This document shows, one piece after another, positions 19,566 through 27,540 of a DNA stretch of 64,000 nt. Position numbers and translations under genes: made by a program. The stretch is from B1 sp964355075. GTDB taxonomy: Bacteria; Bacteroidota; Bacteroidia; UKL13-3. The notes beneath the pieces are model-generated. The model made no database searches, was not told where the DNA came from, and saw nothing but the letters and a program-made list of their open reading frames with translations. Every line of letters begins with the position of its first letter. Positions within the stretch are counted from its first letter, which is position 1. The stretch lies in NCBI GenBank assembly GCA_964355075.1, contig CAYHCF010000002.1, forward strand, positions 124,001 through 188,000, read 5' to 3'.

Positions 19566-20252
19566 ATGATCATTGCAATTGATGGCTATTCCTCGTGCGG
19601 CAAGAGCACCGTTGCAAAGCAATTAGCCAAATTATTGGGCTACCGGTATGTTGATACCGGTGCCATGTACCGGGCTGTTACTTTATATCTTATCCAAAAT
19701 CAAATAGATATCCATCATCCTGATATGGTAAGGGAAGCTTTACCTCAGATAAAAATTGAATTCGAATTTAATGAGGAAACTCAAACACCTGTCACCCTGT
19801 TAAACGGAGAAAATGTTGAAAATGAAATTCGGATAAACCCACGTATTGCCAGTGCGATAAGTACGGTTAGTGCCCAAAGTGAGGTTCGTAGTTTTTTAGT
19901 TAAGCAACAACAGGCATTCGGTTCAAACAAGGCATTGGTAATGGATGGGAGAGATATTGGCACGGTAGTTTTTCCAAATGCAGAAATCAAATTGTTCATT
20001 ACGGCTGATCCAAAAATAAGAGCCCAACGCCGGTTGGATGAACTGAAAGAACAAGGTCAGGAAACAACCTTTGATGAAGTTTTGGCAAATCTTGAAAAGA
20101 GGGATTATATGGACATTACCCGTACCGACAGCCCACTTAAAAAGGCGGAAGATGCTATTGAAATTGATAATTCGTATCTGTCAAAAGAGGAACAACTGGA
20201 TTTAGTATTGAGATTGGTGAATGGATGCATGGGGGGAACTAGTGTTTGTTGA
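19566..20252 (+). CDS. cmk: Cytidylate kinase
   Basis: Phosphorylates CMP and dCMP to the diphosphates in the pyrimidine nucleotide pathway. From the ATG at 19566 the 228-residue protein starts MIIAIDGYSSCGKST with the P-loop at residues 7-15, followed by YRYVDTGAMYRAVT, DGRDIGTVVFPNA and the lid-region Arg-rich RAQRRLDEL, and the conserved RDYMDITRTDSPLKKA. An in-frame TTG at 19557 would overlap the porQ stop; the ATG gives the family's usual N-terminus and is preferred. Only 5 bases separate it from porQ. Confidence 0.94.
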   Translation: MIIAIDGYSSCGKSTVAKQLAKLLGYRYVDTGAMYRAVTLYLIQNQIDIHHPDMVREALPQIKIEFEFNEETQTPVTLLNGENVENEIRINPRIASAISTVSAQSEVRSFLVKQQQAFGSNKALVMDGRDIGTVVFPNAEIKLFITADPKIRAQRRLDELKEQGQETTFDEVLANLEKRDYMDITRTDSPLKKAEDAIEIDNSYLSKEEQLDLVLRLVNGCMGGTSVC

Positions 20253-20383
20253 CCGATGAAAATCAACGTCAAAAAATGATACTTTTATTGCATCTTCACC
20301 CAACAGGATAAAGGTAAAGAATTTATGCATATGCGAAATTGAATCAAAGAAAGTTGAATAATAACATCCTTAAATTTTTTTAT

Positions 20384-21202
20384 ATGAAAAAACAACTACT
20401 GTTAACACTTATAATTAGTGTGTTTTCATTACAAGCTCAATCACAGTGTTCGCCTAGTCCCAGCAACATTTATTCATTTACAATCAATAAAGTAAATTAC
20501 GAAATTGTCAGGGAAAAATTAAATTGGGCAAATGCAGCTGCCTGTGCAGTTACAAGAGGAGGAAAATTAGTAGAAATAAATTCGAAAACGGAACAGGACT
20601 CCCTTTTTTATTATGTAAATAAAGCAGGAATCGTCGCTGCAAATACTACTGCACCCGATGGGGGTGGTGCGTCTTACTTATGGATCGGAGGCAATGATTT
20701 GGCTATTGAAGGCAATTGGGTTTGGAATGGAGATAATAATGGGACTTCCACTCAGTTTTGGCAAGGAGACGCATCCGGATCACCCGTTGGCGGACGCTAT
20801 AATAACTGGGGTAATGAACCCGATAACTACAATGATCAGGATGGTTTGGGTTTTGCTTTTACGAACTGGCCACTAGGAGTTGCCGGCCAATGGAACGATA
20901 TTTCCGTATCGAATTTATTGTATTTTATTGTTGAATATGCGAATACCAACCCGGTTTTTGAAATTAAAAATAATCCGTATTCATTTTATCCAAATCCGGT
21001 TAGTGATATCCTAACAGTCAATATTAATATCCATTGGTTGGGTTCAACCTATACGATAACTGACCCGTCGGGCAGAACCGTTTTAACAGGTAAATTAATT
21101 TCCGAGAATTCAAACATAAATATCAGGGAATTAATAGATGGGATTTATTATTTTAAAATTGGAGAACAGAGTAAACAATCATTCAAAGTGATTAAGAAGT
21201 AA
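20384..21202 (+). CDS. Secreted C-type lectin-like protein with type A T9SS sorting domain
   Basis: A 272-residue exported protein. The signal peptide (MKKQLLLTLIISVFSLQAQS) is followed by a C-type lectin-like domain (about residues 20-190) that keeps the calcium and sugar-binding signatures: an EPDN motif in NWGNEPDNYN and WND in GQWNDIS, plus WIGGNDL. The last 70 residues (FYPNPVSDILTVN...GIYYFKIG...FKVIKK) are a type A sorting domain. It is therefore likely to be displayed on, or released from, the cell surface through the type IX system and to bind carbohydrate in a calcium-dependent way (inference). The ATG at 20384 starts the signal peptide; a TTG at 20339 in frame is not needed. Single gene. 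Confidence 0.87.
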   Translation: MKKQLLLTLIISVFSLQAQSQCSPSPSNIYSFTINKVNYEIVREKLNWANAAACAVTRGGKLVEINSKTEQDSLFYYVNKAGIVAANTTAPDGGGASYLWIGGNDLAIEGNWVWNGDNNGTSTQFWQGDASGSPVGGRYNNWGNEPDNYNDQDGLGFAFTNWPLGVAGQWNDISVSNLLYFIVEYANTNPVFEIKNNPYSFYPNPVSDILTVNINIHWLGSTYTITDPSGRTVLTGKLISENSNINIRELIDGIYYFKIGEQSKQSFKVIKK

Positions 21203-21323
21203 TTCTCATAAAATAATGATGGCAAAATTTGTTTTTCCCCTTTATACCCCAAAATAGCTTTGGCATTCCTTATTTTCGCCTCACAAGAACCACTCCGATC
21301 GTTGATTTGAAATTAGTTATTTT

Positions 21324-24300
21324 ATGAAGGTAGAAGAATTATTAGCGCTCTATACAACCCATGAAAAGGTTCAATACTTAGCCCAATCTCTTCAATCCAA
21401 TATTCCAAAGAAGATCCACCTGAATGGTTTAATAGGATCAGCGCAAGCTCTAATATCCGCTGCTTGCTACCAGATGAACAGCAAATCTCAGGTAATTGTA
21501 TTTAATAATCCGGATGATGCCCGTTACTTCGTTTCGGATCTTGAAAATTTGCTGGAAGGAAAAACCATCAATTTTTTCCCGGGTTCCTATAAAAGAAGCT
21601 TTCAGCCCGAGACATTAGATAATAACTTAGTATTGGAGAGAGCAGAAGTATTAAACCGGCTCAAGCAGAATTTTAGCAAAAGCGAATGGGTGGTAACCAC
21701 TGCTGAGGCATTAGCAGAATTGGTGATCAGTGAAAAAGATCTTTCCAAAAACACCTTTGAATTAAAAGTAGGTGAACCCTTTGATTTGGAATTTTTTATT
21801 GAATTTTTAACTGAACATCATTTTGAACGAACTGATTTTGTTTATGAAGCCGGAACCTTTAGTATCAGAGGGGGAATCGTTGATGTATTTAGTTTCAGTA
21901 ATGATAAACCCTACCGCATTGAATTGAATAATGACCTGATAGAGGCGATTCGAATTTTTGATCCCGTTGATCAATTATCGAAAAAAAAAGTAGATCGTTT
22001 TTTTATTATCCCCAATGTACAAAAAGATATTGATCATAACCAACGTCAACCTATTTTTAATTACCTGCCCTCCGACACCGTTTTTTGGGTTCAGGATTTA
22101 AGCTTATCCAAAGACCAATTATCAAAAGGACTTGAAAAGGTTAAAGAAATAATATCCGTCAAAAACAAATCTCGCGAAGCTGAACCCGTAGATTTAATTG
22201 AAAACACCTGGATTGACCCGGAAAAATTAATTTCATCCATAGAAGCTTTTAATATAATTGAATGCGGATTCCGTAAATATTTTAAAACACAGGTAGAGAT
22301 CACTTTTAAAATGAGTCCTCAACCTGTTTTTCATAAGAACTTTAAATTATTGATTGATAATCTCAAACAAAACACTTCTGGAAATTATATCAACTTAATT
22401 TTCAGTGATAGCAGCAGGCAAATTGAACGACTGTATTCCATCTTTGACGACTTAGACAAATCAGTTCAGTTTGCCCCTATCTACCATGGCTTAAGTGCTG
22501 GTTTTATTGACCATGACCTGCAGCTGGCATGCTATACGGAGCATCAGGTATTCGACAGATTTTACAAAGGAAAAGCTAAGATCGGATTTACCAGCACTAA
22601 AATTCTAACTTTAAAGGAACTTAGAGAGTTAAGACCGGGTGATTTTGTTACCCATATGGATCATGGAATAGGAAAATTTGCCGGTTTAGAAAAAATTGAA
22701 ATAAATGGACATATTCAGGAGGCGGTAAGATTGGTTTATAAGGATAATGATCTTTTGTATGTAAGTATAAACTCGCTTCACAAAATTTCGAAATATATTG
22801 GTAAAGAAGGGACTGAACCCAGAATGAATAAATTGGGCAGCGATGCCTGGGAGAGATTAAAGGCCAATACTAAGAAGAAAGTTAAAGATATCGCTAGAGA
22901 CCTGATTAAATTATATGCCAAAAGAAAGTCCCAAACCGGATTTGCATTTTCTCCTGACAATTATATGCAAATTGAACTGGAAGCCTCCTTTATGTTCGAG
23001 GATACACCCGACCAGAGCCTAAGTACTGCCGATGTAAAAAAAGACATGGAAAGTCCGCATCCTATGGACAGATTAGTGTGTGGCGATGTTGGGTTCGGTA
23101 AAACTGAAGTAGCGGTAAGAGCTGCCTTTAAAGCAATTTGCGACAGTAAACAAGTTGCCATTTTAGTCCCAACTACTATTCTTGCGAATCAACATTACAG
23201 GACCATAAAAGAAAGATTGAAGGAGTTTCCCTGTAATTTAGATTATATCAACCGGTTTAAAACTGTTAGTGAACAAAAAGAGGTGCTTAGAAAATTAGCG
23301 GATGGTTCATTAGATCTTGTTATCGGAACACATAAATTATTAGGAAAGGAAACTAAATTTAAAGATTTGGGATTATTGATTATTGATGAAGAACAAAAGT
23401 TCGGAGTAGCCGCCAAAGAAAAACTGAAAGGATTTAAAACCAATGTGGATACCCTGACTTTAACTGCTACTCCTATTCCCAGAACGCTTCATTTTTCACT
23501 CATGGGAGCAAGGGATTTGTCCGTTATTAATACTCCACCCGCAAACCGACAACCGGTCAAAACTGAGCTTCACAACTATAATGATATCATTATTCACGAT
23601 GCAATAATGGAAGAAGTGAATCGGGGTGGACAGGTGTTTTTCGTACACCATCGGGTAAAAGACATTCATGAAATTTCAATTCACCTTTCAAACTTATGTC
23701 CCGGAATTAGAATAGGTGTTGCTCATGGAAAATTAGAAGGCGACCAATTGGAAGATGTGATGATGAAATTTATTGAAGGGGAATATGATGTACTGGTAGC
23801 TACAACAATCATTGAATCCGGCCTGGATATTTCCAATGCAAATACGATTATCATCAACAATGCACACCTGTTCGGTTTAAGTGATTTACATCAAATGCGG
23901 GGGCGTGTGGGCAGAAGCAATAGAAAAGCTAATTGTTATTTATTGGTTCCGAATATGACAGGCTTAAGCAATGATGCAAGAAGAAGATTACAAGCCATAG
24001 AAGAATTCAGCGACTTAGGAAGTGGTTTCAATATTGCCATGCGCGACCTTGATATTAGAGGCGCCGGAAATTTATTAGGAGGAGAGCAAAGTGGATTTAT
24101 TGCAGAGATAGGTTTTGAAATGTATCATAAAATTTTGGATGAGGCCATTCAGGAATTAAAGGATGAAGAATTCCAGGACTTATTTAAAGAAGACTATACC
24201 CTATACAAAGTTGAATCAAAAGATTGCAACCTGGAAACAGATTTTGAAGCCTTAATCCCGGATGCTTATGTGAGAAATATTGGTGAAAGATTGAATTTAT

Positions 24301-24677
24301 ACAATACCCTTTCATCATTAGGAACAGAAGAAGAACTTGATGAATTCAAAAAACAACTGGAAGACAGGTTTGGGAAAGTGCCGGTGGAAGTAAATGATTT
24401 AATTGCATTGATCCAATTGCGTGAAACCGGCAAGAAATTAGGTTTCGAAAAACTGATATTAAAGAAAGGTCAATTGCTGGCTCATTTTCCAAATGAAAAC
24501 AAACAGCATTATTTTCAGTCCGATTTATTTTCGAATATTTTGAATTATGTAAAGCAACATGGAAATATTTGCAAACTAAAACAAACAAACAAAACGCTGG
24601 TGTTAATGATTCATGAAGCCAATACCATCAAACATGCAAAACATATTTTAGATCAATTGACACTGATAAGAAACTGA
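21324..24677 (+). CDS. mfd: Transcription-repair coupling factor Mfd
   Basis: DNA translocase that removes RNA polymerase stalled at lesions and recruits UvrA. The 1117-residue protein has the UvrB-like N-terminal modules, the RNA-polymerase-interacting region (ELRPGDFVTHMDHGIGKF, about 435-450), then two RecA-like helicase domains: Walker A GDVGFGKTE (about 586), Walker B-type DEEQKFG (about 687), TATPIPRTLHFSLMGARDLS, and the motif VI region QMRGRVGRSNRKA. The C-terminal TRCF domain follows (about 970-1117). Start ATG at 21324. uvrB lies 3 kb downstream but is not in the same transcription unit. Confidence 0.96.
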   Translation: MKVEELLALYTTHEKVQYLAQSLQSNIPKKIHLNGLIGSAQALISAACYQMNSKSQVIVFNNPDDARYFVSDLENLLEGKTINFFPGSYKRSFQPETLDNNLVLERAEVLNRLKQNFSKSEWVVTTAEALAELVISEKDLSKNTFELKVGEPFDLEFFIEFLTEHHFERTDFVYEAGTFSIRGGIVDVFSFSNDKPYRIELNNDLIEAIRIFDPVDQLSKKKVDRFFIIPNVQKDIDHNQRQPIFNYLPSDTVFWVQDLSLSKDQLSKGLEKVKEIISVKNKSREAEPVDLIENTWIDPEKLISSIEAFNIIECGFRKYFKTQVEITFKMSPQPVFHKNFKLLIDNLKQNTSGNYINLIFSDSSRQIERLYSIFDDLDKSVQFAPIYHGLSAGFIDHDLQLACYTEHQVFDRFYKGKAKIGFTSTKILTLKELRELRPGDFVTHMDHGIGKFAGLEKIEINGHIQEAVRLVYKDNDLLYVSINSLHKISKYIGKEGTEPRMNKLGSDAWERLKANTKKKVKDIARDLIKLYAKRKSQTGFAFSPDNYMQIELEASFMFEDTPDQSLSTADVKKDMESPHPMDRLVCGDVGFGKTEVAVRAAFKAICDSKQVAILVPTTILANQHYRTIKERLKEFPCNLDYINRFKTVSEQKEVLRKLADGSLDLVIGTHKLLGKETKFKDLGLLIIDEEQKFGVAAKEKLKGFKTNVDTLTLTATPIPRTLHFSLMGARDLSVINTPPANRQPVKTELHNYNDIIIHDAIMEEVNRGGQVFFVHHRVKDIHEISIHLSNLCPGIRIGVAHGKLEGDQLEDVMMKFIEGEYDVLVATTIIESGLDISNANTIIINNAHLFGLSDLHQMRGRVGRSNRKANCYLLVPNMTGLSNDARRRLQAIEEFSDLGSGFNIAMRDLDIRGAGNLLGGEQSGFIAEIGFEMYHKILDEAIQELKDEEFQDLFKEDYTLYKVESKDCNLETDFEALIPDAYVRNIGERLNLYNTLSSLGTEEELDEFKKQLEDRFGKVPVEVNDLIALIQLRETGKKLGFEKLILKKGQLLAHFPNENKQHYFQSDLFSNILNYVKQHGNICKLKQTNKTLVLMIHEANTIKHAKHILDQLTLIRN

Positions 24678-24761
24678 CCGGATCTGAGTTGACTCAATAG
24701 AGATGTGGAATGGTATTGTATTTCAGATCGCAAACAAATGGTAATACGAATAATAGTTTTG

Positions 24762-24902
24762 TTATTTTATTACATGACCAAATCTATCCCGTTTTAACTT
24801 GTACTCCTCATCCTGATTTGAAAAACTAGCACAGCGTTTGGCTCTGCATGCAACGAATGACAGACCCATAATAAAAAGAAAAAGTAACAGATAATTTTTC
24901 AT
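24762..24902 (-). CDS. Tiny predicted lipoprotein (46 residues)
   Basis: A 46-residue frame on the minus strand. It begins MKNYLLLFLFIMGLSFVAC, a classic signal peptide ending in a lipobox (FVAC, Cys19), and continues with a short basic/acidic tail containing EEYKLKRDRFGHVIK. Hydrophobic core length, charge and lipobox placement all fit a signal-peptidase-II substrate processed to a lipopeptide of 28 residues. It stands alone between mfd and the histone-like gene. I do not recognise a family. Coding potential is supported by the lipobox, not by length. Confidence 0.6.
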   Translation of the reverse strand: MKNYLLLFLFIMGLSFVACRAKRCASFSNQDEEYKLKRDRFGHVIK

Positions 24903-25058
24903 CGCTAAAAATATGTTTACTTATTTGTAACAAAGGTAGAAAAAATTAATTATTTACATAGCTATTATATAATTTGATTGCCTCAGGCAGGTTATGCATA
25001 GCCTGGGGATGGCAATTAAATAGAAGAAATCCTGCAAAGTTTTCGGATGCTCATAAAT

Positions 25059-25094
25059 AAAAAAAGGCCTCATGAATGCATGAGACCTTTTTTG
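25059..25094 (-). terminator. Terminator of the histone-like gene
   Basis: Six pairs CTCATG/CATGAG (25069-25074 with 25079-25084) extended past one mismatch by GG/CC and an A-tract/T-tract. On the minus strand it ends in a T run 20 bases after the stop codon at 25114. The mirror-image A and T runs could also stop readthrough from mfd. Confidence 0.8.
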
Positions 25095-25113
25095 TTTTAA
25101 AGCTAAAGTAAGC

Positions 25114-25514
25114 TTATGCTTTCTTAGGAGCAGCTTTCTTAGGAGCAGCTTTCTTAACAGCAGCTTTCTTAGGAGCAGCTTTCTTAACAGCAGCTTTCTT
25201 AGGAGCAGCTTTTTTTGCAGCAGCTTTCTTAGGAGCAGCTTTNNNNNNNNNNNNNNNNNNNNNNNNNNNNNNNNNNNNNNNNNNNNNNNNNNNNNNNNNN
25301 NNNNNNNNNNNNNNNNNNNNNNNNNNNNNNNNNNNNNNNNNNCAGCAGCTTTCTTAGGAGCAGCTTTTTTTGCAGCAGCTTTCTTAGGAGCAGCTTTCTT
25401 AGGAGCAGCTTTTTTAGGAGCAGCTTTTTTTGCAGCGGCTTTCTTAGGAGCAGCTTTCTTAACAGCACTCTTAGTTGGAGCAGCAGTTTTTTTAGTTTTT
25501 TTGGTCGTTGCCAT
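25114..25514 (-). CDS. Histone H1-like Lys/Ala/Pro-repeat DNA-binding protein, interrupted by assembly gap
   Basis: Starts MATTKKTKKTAAPTKSAVKK and then consists of five-residue units of the type KAAPK, KAAAK and KAAVK up to the end (final residues KKAAPKKA, stop at 25114-25116). The composition is that of eukaryotic H1 tails and bacterial Hc1/AlgP-like nucleoid proteins, so a DNA-compacting role is likely. The 100-N run at 25243-25342 is a nominal filler: with it the two halves are out of frame, but if the 15-base unit simply continues, the missing length is 5 plus a multiple of 15, which restores the frame exactly. The repeat number is therefore unknown. It has a consensus promoter and its own terminator, so it is monocistronic. 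Confidence 0.85.
25243..25342. other. Assembly gap (100 N) inside the Lys/Ala/Pro repeat
   Basis: Exactly 100 unknown bases within a 15-base tandem repeat. The round length marks it as a placeholder; the true number of repeat units was not resolved. Confidence 0.95.
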
Positions 25515-25543
25515 GTTTTTAATAATTTGATTGATTACGCAAA

Positions 25544-25574
25544 CAAAGTTATAGGTGCTGACAACATTTTCAAA
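25544..25574 (-). promoter_or_regulatory. Promoter of the histone-like gene
   Basis: On the minus strand TTTG (25571-25574), exactly 19 bases, then TAACTTTG (25544-25551). This is a full match to the Bacteroidota primary-sigma consensus TTTG/TAnnTTTG. The predicted start of transcription is near 25537, about 23 bases before the ATG at 25514. Confidence 0.75.
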
Positions 25575-26130
25575 TACTTTTTAAAAAATAATTTAAAGAA
25601 ATTAGAATTTTAAATGTTGATAACTGAATTCAAAAGCTGTCATCAACTGATTTTACTATATGTTTGAGGCATCAGGTAAATAAAATAAATGTGCTTAAAT
25701 ATTTGTAAAAAAATATTTCCTATTTGAACTATTTTCAATAAAGTATCTCAATTTTTTATTTTTAAATGTTGTAAATATATTTGACATGGCCTGTGAACGC
25801 CTTATTTTATAGGACATCACAGGAATGATGTTAAACTGAAAAAGGTATATAAAAATATTTTTGAAATAAAATATGTTTCTCAATCTTATTAATATAAAAT
25901 GATTCCTAAGAGGTATTTTTATTAAAAATGAGTACATTTTTTTATACATTTTTTATAAAATAACGCTTTAACTAATTTTGAAATAAATAAAATGAATAAA
26001 AAAATAATAAATAAACACAAGATATAAATTTTTTACTCTTACCAAACCAACTTACCTTTAACCATTCAAAATAGAATTATTTTAAAAAGAAACAGGATTA
26101 TAAAACTCATTTTAAATAATAACAGGAAAG
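25575..26130. other. Very AT-rich intergenic region upstream of cinA
   Basis: About 550 bases, visibly richer in A and T than the neighbourhood, with many T and A runs. The only open frame (25695-25949, minus) is a product of base composition, dominated by Ile, Phe, Asn and Lys. A TAATTTTG box occurs at 25973-25980 but has no TTG at the proper distance, so the cinA promoter is not identified. Nothing else supported. Confidence 0.6.
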
Positions 26131-27375
26131 ATGAACGCGGAAATAATAACAATCGGAGATGAATTATTATTGGGTCAGGTAATTGATACCAATTCAGCAT
26201 GGCTTGGTCAGGAGCTCAATAAAATAGGGATACGCGCGCATTTTAAATCAACGGTTAGTGATTCACACGAAGCTATTATAAATGCTTTACAGGCTGCCAA
26301 AAACAGAAGCAATGTTGTTATCATTACTGGTGGATTAGGTCCGACAAAAGACGATATCACCAAATATACACTATGTGATTTTTTTGAAACTCAATTGGTA
26401 TTAAACAAAAAAGTTCTGGAATGGGTATCAAATATATTTTTCAATAGAAAATTACCCATGCTCGAATCAAATAAGCAACAAGCTATGGTTCCTGAAAATT
26501 GTGAAATTTTATGGAACAGAAACGGAACAGCTCCAGGTATGTGGTTTTTTGAAAATGAAATCGTTTATATATGTATGCCCGGAGTTCCTTTTGAAATGAA
26601 AACCATTTTTGAGGAAGAAGCACTTCCTAAATTAAGATCGGCATTCAACTTCCCCGTAATCATACATCGTACCATTCAAACATGTGGAATTGGAGAAAGT
26701 TTTCTTGCAAATAAAATAGCACGCATAGAAGATGCTTTGCCAGCTTATATTAAATTAGCATATCTCCCAAACGTTGGTATCGTAAGACTTCGCTTAAGTG
26801 CCTATGGTACCGAAAGACAGAAATTGAATGAAGAATTGAATCTGATTATTAATCAAATATATGAATGCGTTGGCGATGCTATTTTTGGAGAAGAGGAGGA
26901 TAGTTTGCAATCGGTGGTGGGATCACTCCTTATTAAAAACAAGAAAACATTGTGTACTGCAGAAAGTTGCACGGGAGGTTATCTGGCTCATCTGATAACT
27001 TCAGTTCCCGGAAGTTCAAAATATTATACAGGAAGTATTGTTAGTTATGCCAATGAAATAAAAATTTCGGAATTAGGCGTTGACCCCAAAATTATTGAAA
27101 CCGAAGGAGCCGTAAGTGAAGCCTGTATAATCCAAATGGCTGAACATATTCGTGATAAATTCAATACCGACTATGCGCTTGCAACAAGCGGAATTGCGGG
27201 ACCTGACGGAGGCTCAACCTCAAAACCGGTCGGAATGGTTTGGATTGCACTTGCATCAAAAACCAAAACCATTGCACAGGTTTTTCATCTCGGCGATAGT
27301 CGCGAAAGAACCATACAAAGAACTGCCCTGATTGCTTTGGATATGCTGAGGAAAAATTTACTGGCCTTAAATTAA
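26131..27375 (+). CDS. cinA: CinA family nicotinamide-nucleotide amidohydrolase
   Basis: A 414-residue two-domain protein. The N-terminal MoCF-like domain (about 1-170) has EIITIGDELLLGQ, ITGGLGPTKDD and MPGVPFEM, associated with ADP-ribose pyrophosphatase activity in this family. The C-terminal CinA domain (about 260-414) has CTAESCTGGYLA, the serine nucleophile region PGSSKYYTGSIVSY and TSGIAGPDGG, which in studied members deamidates NMN to nicotinate mononucleotide in the pyridine nucleotide salvage cycle. Start ATG at 26131. Located upstream of uvrB on the same strand with 165 bases between them. Confidence 0.93.
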   Translation: MNAEIITIGDELLLGQVIDTNSAWLGQELNKIGIRAHFKSTVSDSHEAIINALQAAKNRSNVVIITGGLGPTKDDITKYTLCDFFETQLVLNKKVLEWVSNIFFNRKLPMLESNKQQAMVPENCEILWNRNGTAPGMWFFENEIVYICMPGVPFEMKTIFEEEALPKLRSAFNFPVIIHRTIQTCGIGESFLANKIARIEDALPAYIKLAYLPNVGIVRLRLSAYGTERQKLNEELNLIINQIYECVGDAIFGEEEDSLQSVVGSLLIKNKKTLCTAESCTGGYLAHLITSVPGSSKYYTGSIVSYANEIKISELGVDPKIIETEGAVSEACIIQMAEHIRDKFNTDYALATSGIAGPDGGSTSKPVGMVWIALASKTKTIAQVFHLGDSRERTIQRTALIALDMLRKNLLALN

Positions 27376-27540
27376 TTTCCAGCTGGCTTACAAATCCACT
27401 CTTATTAATAATCCAAATTGTTTTAATTCGTCTAAACATATCAAGTCTCTCAATGCCAGTTTCAGGAAAGATATTTAACCTCACATTGAAATAACGTTCA
27501 AAGTATTTATCTTTATTTTTGAAAGCAATATATACCTATA

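Noticed and set aside
21251..21258. TAGCTTTG box upstream of mfd as a promoter
   Set aside because: The box matches TAnnTTTG but the nearest upstream TTTG is about 23 bases away, outside the usual spacing.
24954..25113. Extension of the histone-like frame to 24954
   Set aside because: The frame only stays open past 25113 because the 100-N filler shifts the register; in the frame of the left flank the repeat protein ends at 25114.
25695..25949. 84-residue minus-strand frame upstream of cinA
   Set aside because: Lies in the most AT-rich segment, composition is Ile/Phe/Asn/Lys with no domain, and there is no promoter or conserved motif.
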